DNA from: Ephydatia muelleri
Taxonomy: Eukaryota > Porifera > Demospongiae > Spongillida > Spongillidae
DNA: 64,000 nucleotides
Assembly (NCBI GenBank): GCA_013339895.1
Contig: JABACO010000007.1
Span: forward strand, 6,153,175 to 6,217,174
Direction of reading: 5' to 3'
The position numbers and the translations under genes were made by a program. Positions 10,899 to 22,399 of this stretch are shown here, in pieces (within the stretch, counting starts at the first letter, position 1; the number at the start of each line of letters is the position of its first letter). The notes under the pieces are model-generated. The model saw only the letters and a program-made list of their open reading frames with translations, was not told the origin of the DNA and searched no databases.

Positions 10899-11431
10899 GT
10901 CTGCAAATATGCTCTATGCTCACTTCCTCCATGTTCTACAAGATGCTAGCTACTATCCTTCAGATGCTGAACACATCAGTGACAACCACCTATTTGCCTT
11001 GTTCCACTCCTGTACTGACGAACAACAAGAGGGTGGTTATTTTCAGTCTAAGTGAGAATGATAGTGTCTTACAAGTAGTATTTGCAACAATGACACTTGG
11101 TATGGGGGTCGACTTCAAGAACTTGGACTACATCATCCACTATGGTGCTCCTCGTTCTCTGGAGGACTACATCCAGGAGAGTGGCAGAGCTGGCAGAGAT
11201 CACCAACAGTCTCGGTCCAGAATTTACTGGAAACTTGTTGAAGCTCCTGTTTATGCAGACCAGAGTGTACATTGTTACAAGGAATTAAAGGAAGTCAGAG
11301 ACTACTTAGAGAATACTGAGCTTTGTCGCAGGTTTAAGTTGCCTAAGTACTTTGACCCAGCTGTGGCCATGACATTGGGATCCCGTGACAGTACACTATG
11401 CTGCGATAATTGCCGATCCAAACTTCAGTGA
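10899..11431 (+). pseudogene. RecQ-type helicase, C-terminal fragment
   Basis: The frame running through 10899-11431 encodes superfamily 2 helicase motif V (TMTLGMGVDFKNLDYIIHYG), motif VI (QESGRAGRD), and then a RecQ-type zinc-binding region (CRRFKLPKYF ... CCDNC). RecQ helicases unwind DNA 3' to 5'. The N-terminal ATP-binding motifs I-IV are missing because the fragment abuts the hAT remnant. Convergent placement with the DUF6589-like gene downstream suggests a helicase-bearing transposon (AcademH-like) rather than a host RecQ gene. Confidence 0.85.
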
Positions 11432-11651
11432 AGAATCCATCTCCTCTCTTACACATTAACTCCTACACTTCCCATCTTACACTCTTCTTGTTGCACTGCA
11501 AACCCACACTTCCTTCTTACACTGCACACCCACATTTCACCTCATACACTACTGTCACTCGCACATCAGCGTGGGGTTTGAAACACATGAGTGCATATAC
11601 ATGCAGTAATGTACGATGTATGTTTTGCACATATGGTAGATATGTATATGG

Positions 11652-14640
11652 TCATGAGTAGTCCGTCTCGTTGATCTCATCCATTACTATTGCACTATCT
11701 TCCTCATCCTCATCCTCATCGACACTATCTGCAGAGTTAATTGATAGTGTATCACTGATTTTGTTGTGCTGCTTTGCTTTCTTCTTTATCCAGATGATCA
11801 CTCTATCTCTGTCGAATCTATGTAGGGGATTTGATGAGAAGTTGGGGAACTTCGAGTGGCATCTGTCATCAATCACCTCCAGTATTCTGGCCTTCAGTAC
11901 AACTTCTACAACAATCTGCACATCTTTTGCATCTGTCCTCCTGCTGTGAGCAGTTGCTTCTGGATGGATGCCTGTCTGTCTCTCAAAACCAAGAGCAAGC
12001 CTCTCAAGGGAGGACACTGCTCTTGCTGCACGAGTACTAGCAAACTCGGTAAAATTGGCTCCCATGTTCCCTATTATTTCTTTGTACAGCTTGTTAACGT
12101 GCTCATTGTGGAGATCACACGATATGTTTCAACCTTTGCCACCATGGGTATTCACAAACCGTCCCCAGGTCAGCTGGTGCACGAGATATGGCTGGAGCGT
12201 GGCAAGTTGGAATTGTAGTCGGAGAGCCTCAAACGCGTATTTCGTCTTCCTCTCTGCATGGAAGTGGAGCATATACAGCTTCCAACACCTGATGACTCGT
12301 TCTCCATCTTCTTCCTTAATTGCAAGCATCGGTGAAGAGATGGACTATAGCTGCAAAGTGGTAGAGGACATGTGCATAGCTGTGTACTTGATCACCAGTG
12401 TCTGGTACACTCTCACTGAGAAAAGCCTCCGGAATCTCTGTGAACCTTCTAGCCACCTTCACGGTCAGGTCCTCCAACAAAGACTTGTTTATGACTATAT
12501 CCTTATGCCCCCTTCAGGTCCTCCTATGTTGAGCTCCCTACATGCAGCTGCCATTATGTGTCCCTTGAACACATTCAGTAACGCATCCTGGCATGCATGC
12601 ATGTCATCCTTTGGCTTGTTTGCTTTTGGTAACCATCCAAGTCTTGTAAAGAGTTGGTTTAGTGACCCATGGTCTCTTGGACTCATCTTGACGAGCTTTT
12701 GTCATATTAACTACAGAAAATCAAAGGTATGTAACTATTATCTTGTGCATGACTTACTATCATGAAGTTCATGACACAGTGCCAGTCCTCTTTACATGGC
12801 TCAAGCTGCTCAAGTCGACCCTCTCATGTGTTAGAGCACATCACATGACGCTTGGCACCCTGTTCTCGTTCACAAGTGATGTGGTCACCCCCCGTAAGAG
12901 CTACGTGGTTGTACGATGCTCCGAGGTATGAGGCATTATGTTCACCATGTCACTACTCTTTGTCTCATTCTTGTGCAGCACATCCAGAACAATGACTTCA
13001 GACTTGTCTGCCATCTTGTCACTGCAGGTGTGTGGAATATGAATGACAACAAACTTCTTAAGCTGACGCAGGTCCTTGATGTAGTCACACAATATTCTAG
13101 CAACAAGCACCTCCATGTCACTCTGGACAACCTTCATGTCCTCTCGAGATGGCAGAAAGCAGTCTACCTTCTCTATCATGAGGCTAGGTGGGGAGAACTC
13201 GGGTAGAGAAGCAGGAGGTGAGATGCAGGCCTTTATTGCAAGTAGGCTGAACATGTGTCTAAGCTCCCTGTGATGGTCACTCCTGATGTCTCATACATTG
13301 CACTGCTTGTCCACATTGTCACCTAGAAACTTCACAAAAGCCCCTTCTCTTAACCATTCGTCCATCACTTTAGTATGGTGTTTGCTAATTTCATTTACTC
13401 GCTTGAGAATGGCATCGTAGGAAAGAGTAACATTGATGTGATTCAGCTGTGTCCAAGTCTGTAAAAATAAGTATGCTGTTATTTGTGTTCTTCATACATA
13501 TTTTCTTTGCATGCCACACACAAACACATACACCTTCTTGTGAAGTTTAGTGGAAAAGAGAACACTGGATACATTGGACTGCACCCCACACAAAACTCTG
13601 TTGCGCTCCTTCAAGAGAATGGCCACTGCTGTGCACCAGCCAGGATACTGTGCATCCCCTTTCTTGTGCTTGTTCTTGCTGGCTGAGCATCGCGTCACTA
13701 CAAAGTTATTCATAATGCTGAAAAGAGTTGGCGCCTTGGTCCTTATCTTGGAAATGGCCCGAGTCCATGAGAAGTTCTCAGCCTGCTTGAGGGACATATG
13801 GCGGAACAGTGACACTGGTTGTGCATTCTTTTTGCACAACAAGGAACACTCATCACTGACCATACGGAACACTTTGGACACAGCCTCATGTCTGAGATGA
13901 GGATTGGCAAAAAAAAGCTCTACATATGGACTTCATGTTGCCGCCAGCCAAAGCCTTGACAATCTTTTCATATTCACGACTCACAACTGTGATCACATCA
14001 GCACCATTCTAGGTGAGTACACAGAAATCTGTACACATTGTGCACTATAAGTATTAAGAACATTATAGTTTATAAAATAAATCCTTAACTGATGTAGGAG
14101 CAGCCATAGCATTATCAGTTGTGTTATCACATGGGTCCATTACTATTGAGCTGCTTCCGTAACTGTGATGCATGTAAATTTGGTTTTGTATATGAATACA
14201 GCGTACCTTCAACAGGATTCTGACATACATTTGAGGCACCAATCACATCTAGCTCTTGGTCTCCTGGACCATCCGTAGTACCTGGTCCCTGATCATTGCT
14301 ACTGTCACTCATCAGTGGCTCAGTGCAATTAGCAGACTGTGCTGTGTAAGCATAAATAAATCAAGTGTGTGATACATTTTGTTTTGTACTTCCCTTACAG
14401 TTATGGCAATCAGATGAAGTAAGTCTTCTTCCAGGGTGCTCAGCAGTCAGCCGCTTGGCCACAGGTCTACACTTAGTAGTGTGAGGAGATGCCTCAGGGC
14501 CACCGGTATCCTTGGTTCTCTTTCGTGTGACCTGAGCTCGTGAACCCATGGCACCACCAGTGCCAGAGGGTGAGGCTTTGTTCTTCTCATAACTAGCCTT
14601 GGCTGTTGTATATACGACGGTCTGGGACCATAGCACCATA
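11652..14640 (-). pseudogene. DUF6589-like multi-exon gene, decayed
   Basis: Minus-strand segments run in order from 14640 to 11652. 14639-14361 is a basic N-terminus. 13881-13492 includes FSWTRAISKIRTKAPTLF and LLKERNRVLCGVQSNVSSVL. Around 13330-13270 lies DNVDKQ...SDHHRELRH. 13254-12901 follows, then 12686-12495 (SLNQLFTRLGWLPKA), then 12329-12129 (EEDGERVIRCWKLYMLHF, TWGRFVNTHGGKG) and 12065-11652 (NMGANFTEFASTRAARAVSS, ending in an acidic tail). The order and motifs match DUF6589-type proteins of animals and fungi. An in-frame TGA follows CNV near 13288, so this copy is dead. The function of the domain is inferred to be a transposase because of the paired helicase. Confidence 0.72.
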
Positions 14641-15216
14641 AATGTTGAAATGGTGGATAAAATGGCTGGTGGTATGTGAAAAACGAAAGATTACTGATCC
14701 TTATTGGAATTTAGATGTGTATCCTATATAAAATCTGTGATCACTGAGCCTGGAAAGCCAGCTCAATATTACTGTCCAGCTTACAGTAAACATGGATTTG
14801 TTAGGGAGCCACAATGTCTGCATGGCTTAGGTAAACGTTTAGTGACTAAAGTCATGCTTTTCAGCATCTGGAAATGGCAAAGGTTCATCCATAAAAATAT
14901 TTCCAACTAAACAAATGCATAAACAACTGAGTGGATATGATTTATCAAGTACCTTTAGCTCATTGCTTCATGAAGTCCTTGCTGAATAAAATGATCAACT
15001 GAATTGATCTTCATTCAATTCTCAACACCCCAATCTGACACCAACTTATTTACTACAGGCACTGCTTTCGCTTGGAACTAGGCTGCTTTCCAACCCATTT
15101 CTTACTCCTTTTGCTGTGCTCAACCAATTTCTTACTTCTCTTGCTGTCTCAACCAATTTCTTACTCCTCTTGCTGTCTCAACCTAGTACCACAGTTCTTC
15201 TGCAATTTGATGTAGC
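14641..15216. other. No supportable gene
   Basis: AT-rich sequence with a short local repeat (CAACCAATTTCTTACT, three times at about 15085-15180). No motif seen. Confidence 0.5.
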
Positions 15217-15752
15217 ATGCACATGCACATGCACATGCACATGTACATGCACATGCACATGCACATGCACATGCACATGCACATGCACATGCACATGCAC
15301 ATGCACATGCACATGCACATGCACATGCACATGCACATGCACATGCACATGCACATGCACATGCACATGCACATGCACATGCACATGCACATGCACATGC
15401 ACATGCACATGCACATGCACATGCACATGCACATGCACATGCACATGCACATGCACATGCACATGCACATGCACATGCACATGCACATGCACATGCACAT
15501 GCACATGCACATGCACATGCACATGCACATGCACATGCACATGCACATGCACATGCACATGCACATGCACATGCACATGCACATGCACATGCACATGCAC
15601 ATGCACATGCACATGCACATGCACATGCACATGCACATGCACATGCACATGCACATGCACATGCACATGCACATGCACATGCACATGCACATGCACGCAC
15701 ATGCCCAGCACATGCACATGCACATGCACATGCACATGCACATGTACATGTA
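15217..15752. repeat. (ACATGC)n hexanucleotide microsatellite, about 535 bp
   Basis: About 88 near-perfect copies of ACATGC, with variants ACATGT at 15240 and 15742 and a small scramble at 15693-15712. The six-base unit keeps all frames open, which produces meaningless long frames (CT, HM, HV repeats). Confidence 0.98.
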
Positions 15753-15756
15753 ACTG

Positions 15757-16381
15757 ATGTACCTCATGCTTTCACAGCCTGTTGTCGTTCGATGTTATTG
15801 TTGTGGTCTATGATTGCAAATTACCTTTTAGGCAGTACTTAGTTACAAGAGAAGGGAAGTCTTCCAAACAGCCAGTACGTTGAAACAATGTTAGTTGTTT
15901 ATATCCCGCAGCAAAGCAGTTTTCAGCACTAGGTTAGCCAGGAGGGCTATTATGTTCCAACCGCCTTTTAGCACTACACGATGTATCATGTGAATAATCC
16001 ATGACCATCACCACTCATGGAAGTTAGATGTATGGTGGATTATTGATATCCATTTCACTTGTGTGTACCACCAAAGATGATTTGAAATGGAATTGGATCC
16101 AGGGTAAATAGCTTCTCACAACGCTTACCCATAGCATGCTTTATCAATTGTTTGGTAACACTCTTATCTAAATGCCACATGTCATACTGATGTTCCATGT
16201 ATGAGTTGCTTTTCTCCTTATGCAGATGTTGCATTCCGATGTACTTAACAGGTATTAAGTGAGATGCAGATAATATTATTATGCAGACATGCATATTCAG
16301 TTTAATTCTTCTGGCACCTTGGCTAGCCCTTGAATCCATAATAATCAAACCTTTAACAATGTTGCATCATGCAGATAAACT
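15757..16381. other. No supportable gene
   Basis: Unique AT-rich sequence; the minus frame at 16055-16348 has no recognised feature. Confidence 0.5.
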
Positions 16382-16614
16382 GATTATGGATCAGACACAA
16401 TAGAATTTGACTCTTATATGATTCCAACATCAGATTTAAATAATGGGGATTTAAGATTATTAGAAGTTGATAATAGAATAATTGTTCCTATACAAACACA
16501 AGTGCGAGTATTAGTAAAATGGATACGAGGAGGATTTAGTGTCTCAAATGCAACTTTAAATAGATTTTATAGTCTTCATTATTTATTACTCTTTGTATTA
16601 GCAGCGCTGGCGAT
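16382..16614 (+). pseudogene. Nuclear mitochondrial insertion: COX2-cytb chimera
   Basis: Reading 16382-16516 gives [25 protein letters not shown] and ends in QVRVLV, the central part of cytochrome c oxidase subunit II before the CuA site. The same frame continues directly at about 16517 with [13 protein letters not shown] and [13 protein letters not shown], a transmembrane part of cytochrome b. The cytb tryptophan expected before GGFS is CGA here, as produced from a mitochondrial TGA (Trp) codon by one transition. Two non-adjacent mitochondrial genes joined in 230 bp mean the DNA was rearranged before or during transfer to the nucleus. Not functional. Confidence 0.88.
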
Positions 16615-16619
16615 AGTAT

Positions 16620-17400
16620 TAAGGCATACAATCGTCCAATGACCACTGGTAAAATTCAGACAATAATGATATTAATTAGAATACAGCTTTAAAAGGACCA
16701 AGTAGCCCTACTTAATCTGACGTTTCCAGCACCCTCAATAATTTCCGAGCTTTCTCTTTCTTTCATCCTTATCATTAATTAGACTGAAACTCCAACGCGG
16801 TGGTTACAAAATAAACTAGGCAATGCAATTGTATTGTAAGTGACACCTTCAGCACCTCTTCCAGCAATGTGGTCCCTACATCAGTAATGGTCATTGAGAA
16901 AAGTGTAACAACCACCGAACACAAATTAGTTGCGCCAAAAATAACCCATGTGTACCAAATGCACCCATTGTTTATCACGATATTTATGCTGGTAACGTGT
17001 GCAATGTTGCAAACCCGCTGCTGAAGCACGAAGGTCAACACGAATCAATTCCAATTGCAAGGTGCTAACCTCATACATGCATGACCTTGTTCTAGAGTAT
17101 ACGCAAGAGATGAAAATAATTGAATTTCAAGACGGCAATGGAATTCAGGTTTGGCTGGGAACCATACACTTCAACCTGTAGTAATTCAAATTGTGCAGTG
17201 TGAACATTTGCATCAACGAACCTATCTCTGTTGGCTGTAACAACGAGGAAGAACGATACTGTAAATGTTGGGGCCGGGGGGGGGGGGGGGGGGGGGGACT
17301 TATTTGGGGTACTTTATGGATGCCAGCTACACTCACTGATTTGCTGATTGCACAGATAAAGAACATGATAATGCATACAGCTTATATAAAACAGGCACTG
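16620..17400. other. No gene; G-tract
   Basis: Unremarkable sequence with a run of 22 G at 17276-17297. No coding signal found. Confidence 0.5.
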
Positions 17401-17405
17401 TAATT

Positions 17406-18434
17406 TTAATGCGATGGGCAGCAGCACACTAGTTTCTTACCCATTGCGGCGAGGCACGCCTTCACCTCCCTGTTCCTCATCACGACGAGGCCGTCTGCGA
17501 TGGGGATGAGGTAGTACAGGTCGTCGGAGAGCACAGCAAAGATGGAGACCTCTGCGAGGGAGTAGTCGATATGTGCGAAGATCTTCGCGGCGAAGTAGAG
17601 TTGCAACGGGGTAGCTAGTACGACAAGCGAGAGGAGAAGCAATGCACCGGTCACCACCGGCTCCAGCGAAGCGGACGACGATTTCGTGGACGACGACTGA
17701 GTAAAGACGGCGCGCCCGTGCTCCAGTGATCCACACGTGAGCCGCGATGATTGGCGCATCTTCCTGGCTTTGCGGATAATGATGGCGTACAGGATGGAGG
17801 GTAGAACCACGCCGCACAGGGTGATAACGGACATGAATGCCGCGGCGAAAACGTAGCAACCTGTCGTCGTGCAATTGATCTGAATGAAACAGCTGTGAAA
17901 GCTATGGTCGAAGTAGTAGCAGCCAATCTCGGTGTCCAAGTTGAACACAAGAGTAAGCGTCGAACTGAACAGCGTGCCGATCAGAATCATGACCTTTTTC
18001 GCGTTCTGCGGATATTTAAACGGATACATGACCACGCCGAACCGATCGACGGTGATTGCCAAAATCAGGACGTAACGCATCAGACCAATGAAGAATATGG
18101 CATTGCCTACGAGGTAGCAAGCCGGCATTCCAAACACCCAACTCCCGGTGATCAGCGAGATGAGATGGGTGGGGTTGGCGACTAACCCACCGATGATGTG
18201 CAGAACGGCGAGAAGCATATTCAGTACCAAGTCGCGCTGGTGAAGGGTCTTCTGCGATATCACGACGACGGTGAAGAAAACGTTCACCACAATGCCAGCG
18301 ATGAACGTCGCGATTAGAAATACGCTCTCGACAGCCGTCAGTGCCATCGGAAGCGGTGATCCGGTCGTAAACTTAAGCTTGCAGACGTCGATGATGACGC
18401 TGTGTATCGTTTCGTTGTACGTCTCTGAGTTCAT
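17406..18434 (-). CDS. Rhodopsin-like (class A) G-protein-coupled receptor, intact
   Basis: A single-exon frame of 342 residues with an extracellular N-terminus bearing N-glycosylation sites (NET near residue 7) and seven hydrophobic segments. TM1 has GIVVNVFF, with the conserved Asn. TM3 starts with the disulphide Cys of PACYLVGNA and ends in VDRFGVVMYPF (DRF for the usual DRY). TM5 has the Pro in GVVLPSILY, TM6 has LATPLQLYF, and the tail ends KKLVCCCPSH, probably palmitoylated. Unusual: the TM2 Asp is absent (LNMLLAVLH), TM4 lacks the usual Trp, TM6 has no CWxP Trp, and TM7 reads IPIADGLVVM where NPxxY is expected. It is the only uninterrupted member of the family here; paralogues are at 2481-7239, 50475-53274 and 45130-45344. 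The ligand cannot be told. Confidence 0.93.
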   Translation of the reverse strand: MNSETYNETIHSVIIDVCKLKFTTGSPLPMALTAVESVFLIATFIAGIVVNVFFTVVVISQKTLHQRDLVLNMLLAVLHIIGGLVANPTHLISLITGSWVFGMPACYLVGNAIFFIGLMRYVLILAITVDRFGVVMYPFKYPQNAKKVMILIGTLFSSTLTLVFNLDTEIGCYYFDHSFHSCFIQINCTTTGCYVFAAAFMSVITLCGVVLPSILYAIIIRKARKMRQSSRLTCGSLEHGRAVFTQSSSTKSSSASLEPVVTGALLLLSLVVLATPLQLYFAAKIFAHIDYSLAEVSIFAVLSDDLYYLIPIADGLVVMRNREVKACLAAMGKKLVCCCPSH

Positions 18435-19420
18435 GGCAAAAAAAATTTAGCCCCTGGTCAATTGAATGCAAACTAAGATGCTTCGACAGGAATCGGGTTT
18501 AGTTGGGTTCAGGAAGGGGTTCAGAGGGGGGATGGGGGGGGGGGGGGGGGGGGGGGGGGGGTGCTCGGGGGTGTTCGGAGGGAACGTACATGTACTGATA
18601 TCCCATAGGTAATACACCACCCACCCTCTCGGACTTGATTCCCTACCCTAACAGAATAAGGTCCGCGTAAAATTTTGTACAACTAGCTGGGGAATTCGGT
18701 CCGGGGGAGGAGGCTAACTCAATTCCCTGACGATATTTGTTAGGGCAAAGGTTTGAACTTTGAGATATAAATAGCACATGCACACAACGCAGGTTACTTG
18801 AAATTTTGCATGGTTGAAATAGGTTAGCATGCTTGCATTCGTCGTACAATGTAGCTTTTGGCATGTGCAGTATACTGGTTTGAATCCCCCCCCCCCGCCC
18901 CCCCCCCCCCCCCCCCCCCCCCCCCCCTTCCTCCCGTACAGCTAGTGTGTGCGGGTTCTGTTGCACAGCAAAGAATAATCCATGATGATATGATCCAGTT
19001 GAGTGGCATTATTTAGTACCACAGAGTTGCTAATTTTATGAACGTGGTTCCACATAAGGGCTATTGATTACGATTCGCGGTAATTAAGTTATCGCCCAGA
19101 TACCGGGGCCCTCATCTTTATGTACAGCTCCATTGTAGCAGTAAACAATGGACGGTACCGTAAGCGCAGCCTCTGCATGCATATGGTTAGTACATATAAG
19201 CACATTCCTGCTATTTTGCGCTCTACTGATAATAGTATGATTGATGCTTCTAGAAAAAAAGGTATCGTAATGGGTTTGCTGTAGTTGATGACGCGTTGTA
19301 GCGACATAAATATACAATGATAGTCGTACCGCATAGATGAATGTCATTTATGGCTGACGTTGAAACCTTACTTGTAAGCATGTATTGCGTTTAGTTTATT
19401 TACAATTTTATAAACCTATA
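18435..19420. other. Homopolymer-rich, no gene
   Basis: Contains a G run at 18534-18561 and a C run (one G interruption) at 18887-18927. The sequence near 18625-18750 contains GGTCCGCG and TTCGGTCCGGGGG modules reminiscent of the CGGACC modules at 33290-33400, but no element ends are visible. Confidence 0.5.
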
Positions 19421-19423
19421 TTG

Positions 19424-19515
19424 TGTACATGCATTATGTATATTAAAATATTCACAGATCTCTTCTCCGGTCCAACAGCCTCTCCTCTCCTACACCACAG
19501 TACCTCCAACAGTCT
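19424..19515 (+). repeat. Interspersed repeat fragment
   Basis: GTGTACATGCATTATGTATA through CTCTTCTCC..CAGCCTCTCC and CACCACAGTACCTCCAACAG also occurs in the opposite orientation at 33470-33565. Confidence 0.8.
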
Positions 19516-21284
19516 AAATATGTCACACACATATGCACATCAGTTGTGTGACTACACCCCATATATCACACACAGCACTACATGTACGTGCACTTATGAC
19601 TAGCACAAAAGCATACAAGTAGTTACCCAAACTATCTGTACCAGCCCCAATAAAACACTGTTGTGTTTAGTGGACCAGTCTTATGAAAATTTGAAGCACT
19701 AAAATGTCAATATTAAAGTGCAATTTGTTGTCGATGAAAGTCACTTTTCGACTCATGGAACTAAAACTTTCAATACAAATTGATCGCTATTTTTTGTTGT
19801 TGTTGCTAAATTGATATTGGCTGAAGCATCATACATATTTTAAGAGGATTTCAGGTTTTAACACATTTGTTAGTAATATTCAACTTTAGGTAATTAATGC
19901 AATTGTTATTCAATACATAACAAACATCAAATACCTGAGAAATCGGGGGAAAATATCCTGTACCTTTTTTTAAAAAATGGAGTACATTGCACTGAAACAT
20001 TCCAGATGCTACTTACATGTAACTTTCACATCTTTGGTGACCATTCATTTCTCCACATGTTAACACTTCTCTTAGAGGATGGTATGCTGTTTGTAGAGTT
20101 GGCTGTGTACTACACTATTGTATCTAGCATGTCTCTAAATTGATACTCATGCAGTACAGATTCAAACTGATGTATATTTGCACACTGCACCTCGTACAAA
20201 AAGGAGTTACATCAGAACTCTGAAGAGCAAGCATAGGAGCCACAAATCTCTCTTCAGTGAAGTCGCAGGCAGGATACCACTTTTCTCTCATTTAAAAAGT
20301 TTTTGGCCTAGATCGGTGGTCTAGGATCACTAACATGCCACTTTCGCCAAGCGCTCAAAGTGTATTTGCAGATAAGCAAGCATAAATGGCAAATGTTAAC
20401 ACTGTAGACCATTATCAGCATGCATAGATCCAAACTCTCAGATGGTAGAAGCAACAACAAAAAAAAGGCATAACGTATATGCGCGAGGTGCTCAACATGG
20501 AAGTCTCAGAATCCGACTAACAACTTTTGCCTCATGCTCTCATTCTGATGGATGACCATACGAAGGGATAAACGAGGGGGAAGTGGAAATTTTGTGGCAT
20601 TAAGCTTCGAATACATTGTACAGCACAACATAATGTTCTACCCATACATCAATATACATTTTCTTATAATATACATGAGACGATCACTAATTTCTACAAC
20701 AATTCCATACAATAATAAATTGTTCAACTTAGGCATGGGTGACCTCAAATGTTGCCACGGCAACATATTGGTCATGCCTGTATCCGGTGTAGCCAGACTC
20801 AAGCCAAGCAGGGTAGTAACGTGCTTCGTGCCATCCTGGTGACAATGGTGCCTACCGGAGACACGAAGGGAAAAGACAAAAGGTGTAAAGGGGATTGGGA
20901 TGCAATGCAGACAAACCAAACTTACGTTCACTTTCAAAGAACCCGAAGTCTCAGAGTGTTTATTGTACTCGTACGTCAAAGAGGACTTCCCGTGACACGT
21001 GTACACGCCTATAAGTGGTCCAGGTCCTCAAAGTTGACCCATTCCAAAACAAAGCATGCACAATTACTCACCAATCCAATCTTTCTCTGATGTGACTGGA
21101 ATGCTCCATCGAATCTGAAGCTCACAACCCACCATCACCTAACAGACAGAGCCAAGCTTATTCCTTGACTGCCATAACCATCCAATGCACACAAAGACAC
21201 AATCTGGTCACAAGCACATACACTTCCACAGTTTATAAAGTACACGTAAATATGCGTGTACAAACAATATACTGTGCGGTGGGT
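19516..21284. other. Mostly featureless; diverged homologue of 1270-1510
   Basis: No gene seen. 20754-20975 is a diverged copy of 1270-1510: both contain CCACGGCAA, CCATCCTGG.GACAATGGTG and AGAACCC.AA.TCTCA in the same order. It may be an old exon or repeat. Confidence 0.5.
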
Positions 21285-21893
21285 GACACACCCACACACA
21301 CATACTCACACACACAAATGCACACACAAATGCACACACATACTCACACACAAATACACACATGCACATAGCACATTACTTTCTGTGGTTCCAGTGAAAT
21401 AGTGGAGCTCTTCATGTCGTAACAAGGCAAACGAAATTACCCAATGACCGAAGAGCTCGGAGTGTTAATAACTACCTGCATGTTAGCGCATAATAAGCCA
21501 AACGTCGGCGTACCACCAATTAATATAAGCTCACACCTTTATGGCATAAGTCCTCTGTTTCCCCAAGTCAACCATCAGATAGGGGATTATGGAGGAACTC
21601 TTACCCTCCTTCTTCATGTCCTCGATCGGGTACTCCTCAACGTGCGCTTGCTGCAGAGACAATGTCATTGGAGTTAGAGGAGGAAAATGTTGGCACACAC
21701 ACCCACACCCATACATCCACACACACACACACATGCATACACACATGCGTACACACATATGCACACACACACACTCACGTACACAAAAATGCACACACAA
21801 ACACGCACACACACACACGCGCACACACACGCACGCACACACGCACGCACACGCACGCACACGCACGCACACGCACGCACACACACACACACA

Positions 21894-21988
<95 letters not shown>
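21285..21988. repeat. (CA)n-rich tracts
   Basis: CA-rich runs at 21285-21372 and 21695-21988, the latter with a perfect (AC)n run of about 90 bp at its end and CACG/CATA variants before it. Confidence 0.95.
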
Positions 21989-21991
<3 letters not shown>

Positions 21992-22399
21992 GACCTGGTC
22001 TGTACCATGGCCAGGTAGACTAGATGAGGGAGGACAGAGGACGACAGGTAGTAATAGGAGGAGCTGTCATCCTCAAGAGATGGTCTATAGCACATGACTC
22101 CTTTCTCATCCTGCATGGAGAGAAAATTTTTTTGACAACATGCACTTTCCCCTTCCCCAAATTCACACCACCTCCACCTTTCCCCTGTATTGACCTACAC
22201 TACCATCCCAACCAGAGCTTATCTACATGTAGCTACCCATTTGGCATGACGTCTGGAGCAGCATGCGTCCAGTTCAAAGATGTCTGACATCTTCCCACCT
22301 TTCACCCCAACCGTGTTTCCCTCTTTTCTCCCCTCCCATCCCTCTCCCCCCCCCCCCCCCCCCTCCCGAGCCCTTGATTCTCCTCTCCCAAGCAGGAGA

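Noticed and set aside
10899..11431. Functional host RecQ helicase gene
   Set aside because: ATP-binding motifs are missing, the fragment abuts a hAT remnant on the opposite strand, and it sits in transposon debris.
11671..12765. Several plus-strand frames of 90-265 codons
   Set aside because: They are the antisense of the DUF6589-like gene.
15116..15767. Long CT, HM, HV and MC dipeptide frames
   Set aside because: Hexanucleotide microsatellite read in six frames.
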